From positions 992,001 through 1,056,000 of the forward strand of contig JAJNNY010000005.1 of NCBI GenBank assembly GCA_022453515.1: a stretch of 64,000 bases of DNA. The letters are read 5' to 3'. The notes beneath the pieces are model-generated. The model saw only the letters and a program-made list of their open reading frames with translations. It ran no database searches and was not told the origin of the DNA. The stretch's first letter is position 1. Every line of letters starts with the position of its first letter. The stretch comes from Astrocystis sublimbata. Lineage: Eukaryota; Ascomycota; Sordariomycetes; Xylariales; Xylariaceae. The position numbers were made by a program, and so were the translations under genes. Below, piece by piece: positions 63,179 to 64,000 of this stretch.

Positions 63179-64000
63179 GATGCGATGCTCAGAGAAAAGA
63201 AAAAGACTGCGAGGGCAGAGCCGAGGACGAGGGGGAAGGTGATGGAAGCACTCGGTGGGCTGCTGCAGGTTGCAAGGCGCCAGATAATGGGTACCAAGTC
63301 CAGTCCGTGGCCACTTGCAAGCAACGGCGGCACCGACAGCAATGGCGGTCACCGGGATGATGAGGCCATGAGATGATAAGTGTGTTCTCCTCAGTGCAAT
63401 CGAATGTTGTCGGGACGGCGACTGGGGACAGTCTGGAGCACGACGACATGCGCGTCCCTCGAGTCATGGACTTTAGTGTAGGTAGGTATTGATGACTTTT
63501 AGTCGGGTGTATTGATTCGAATCATTCCTAGTACGCATAGAAGCAGCATTAGGTAAGTGCCTACCTATGTACCTAGTTACCTACGTAGGTAGTTACCTAA
63601 CCATATCAGTGCCTGCCTTCCTACATGTAGGTACCCTCGGTACCTCGAGGCAATGCACGCAGAAGGAAGAGGAAATCTCCTCAAGGATAACGTGTGAGAG
63701 GCCATATGCAGCCTCCAATATTGCTACATAAGTGTAGTTATAGTTAGGACGCTGAACCTACTAAGGTACCTATCTACATACATGTATGCAGATGTAGGTC
63801 TGTCTAACTGTCCAGATGCCTGAGATGAGGTGGGGTAGAACTTTTGCCCTTCGGAGGGGCATGCGGCATGCCATTTGGTGGTGTAATCAGCGAGACGAGA
63901 CCAGAAGTACGTGCCCTCATAGTTCGAGATGTCGAGCATCTCACAGCCCGACAGCCACAACACAGCTCTCACTTTCTGGCGAGCTGGGTTGCATTTAGCC
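63179..64000. other. Right-end region with CCTA/TAGG clusters
   Basis: No supported gene. The motif family is dense here: 63476-63490, 63551-63602, 63625-63645 and 63757-63800, in both orientations. Short frames (for example 63724-63972) overlap the repeats and look random. Confidence 0.5.
63551..63602. repeat. CCTA/TAGG motif cluster with inverted repeats
   Basis: Alternating CCTAC and GTAGG units, including the palindromic core CTACGTAG, span about 50 nt. It is among the longest clusters in the window. Confidence 0.75.

Overview
The window looks like chromosomal DNA from a filamentous ascomycete, most likely a Sordariomycete. It has short GT-AG introns (mostly 49-90 nt) with CTAAC/CTGAC-like branch sites. 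It carries typical fungal single-copy genes (Hsp90, branchpoint-binding protein BBP, vacuolar protease Pff1, APC/C subunit Apc6, Cyk3, a GCK-type kinase) and intergenic clusters of a CCTA/TAGG tetranucleotide motif. There are no bacterial operons, CRISPR arrays or intact transposons that I can see. Most genes are split. I rebuilt the splice sites by eye from reading frame, GT/AG borders and family conservation, so boundaries are predictions.

Layout. 1-3.4 kb: no recognisable gene. 3.4-5.8 kb: two secreted-protein genes on the minus strand. One is a Ser/Thr-rich protein with an apple-like Cys domain and a frame break. The other is a 63-residue cysteine-knot-like peptide visible only after splicing. 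5.8-9.2 kb: apparently empty. 9.2-12.3 kb: a divergent pair, a mitochondrial-type protein of unknown function and mitochondrial ClpP. 15-16.8 kb: a Clr5-domain protein. 19.3-27.9 kb: an accessory-looking block with a decayed MFS transporter, a fructosamine-kinase-like protein and a 1,500-residue NLR (alpha/beta hydrolase, NACHT, WD-like propeller). 30-32.2 kb: Hsp90. 33-33.8 kb: a small secreted protein. 35.8-53 kb: mostly housekeeping (Pff1, BBP/SF1, Apc6, a membrane-anchored SGNH hydrolase, a Ste20/GCK kinase). 53.6-57.6 kb: Cyk3. 57.6-64 kb: gene-poor, partly AT-rich, ending in a CA-rich microsatellite and CCTA/TAGG clusters.

Functionally, the core genes cover proteostasis (Hsp90, ClpP, Pff1), splicing (BBP) and cell division (Apc6, a kinase of the Sid1/SepL type, Cyk3). 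The kinase and Cyk3 are divergent neighbours that both belong to families acting in septation or morphogenesis; any co-regulation is only inference. The most interesting items are the spliced cysteine-knot-like secreted peptide, the SesB-type NLR with no in-frame start codon, and the MFS transporter carrying two separate lesions.
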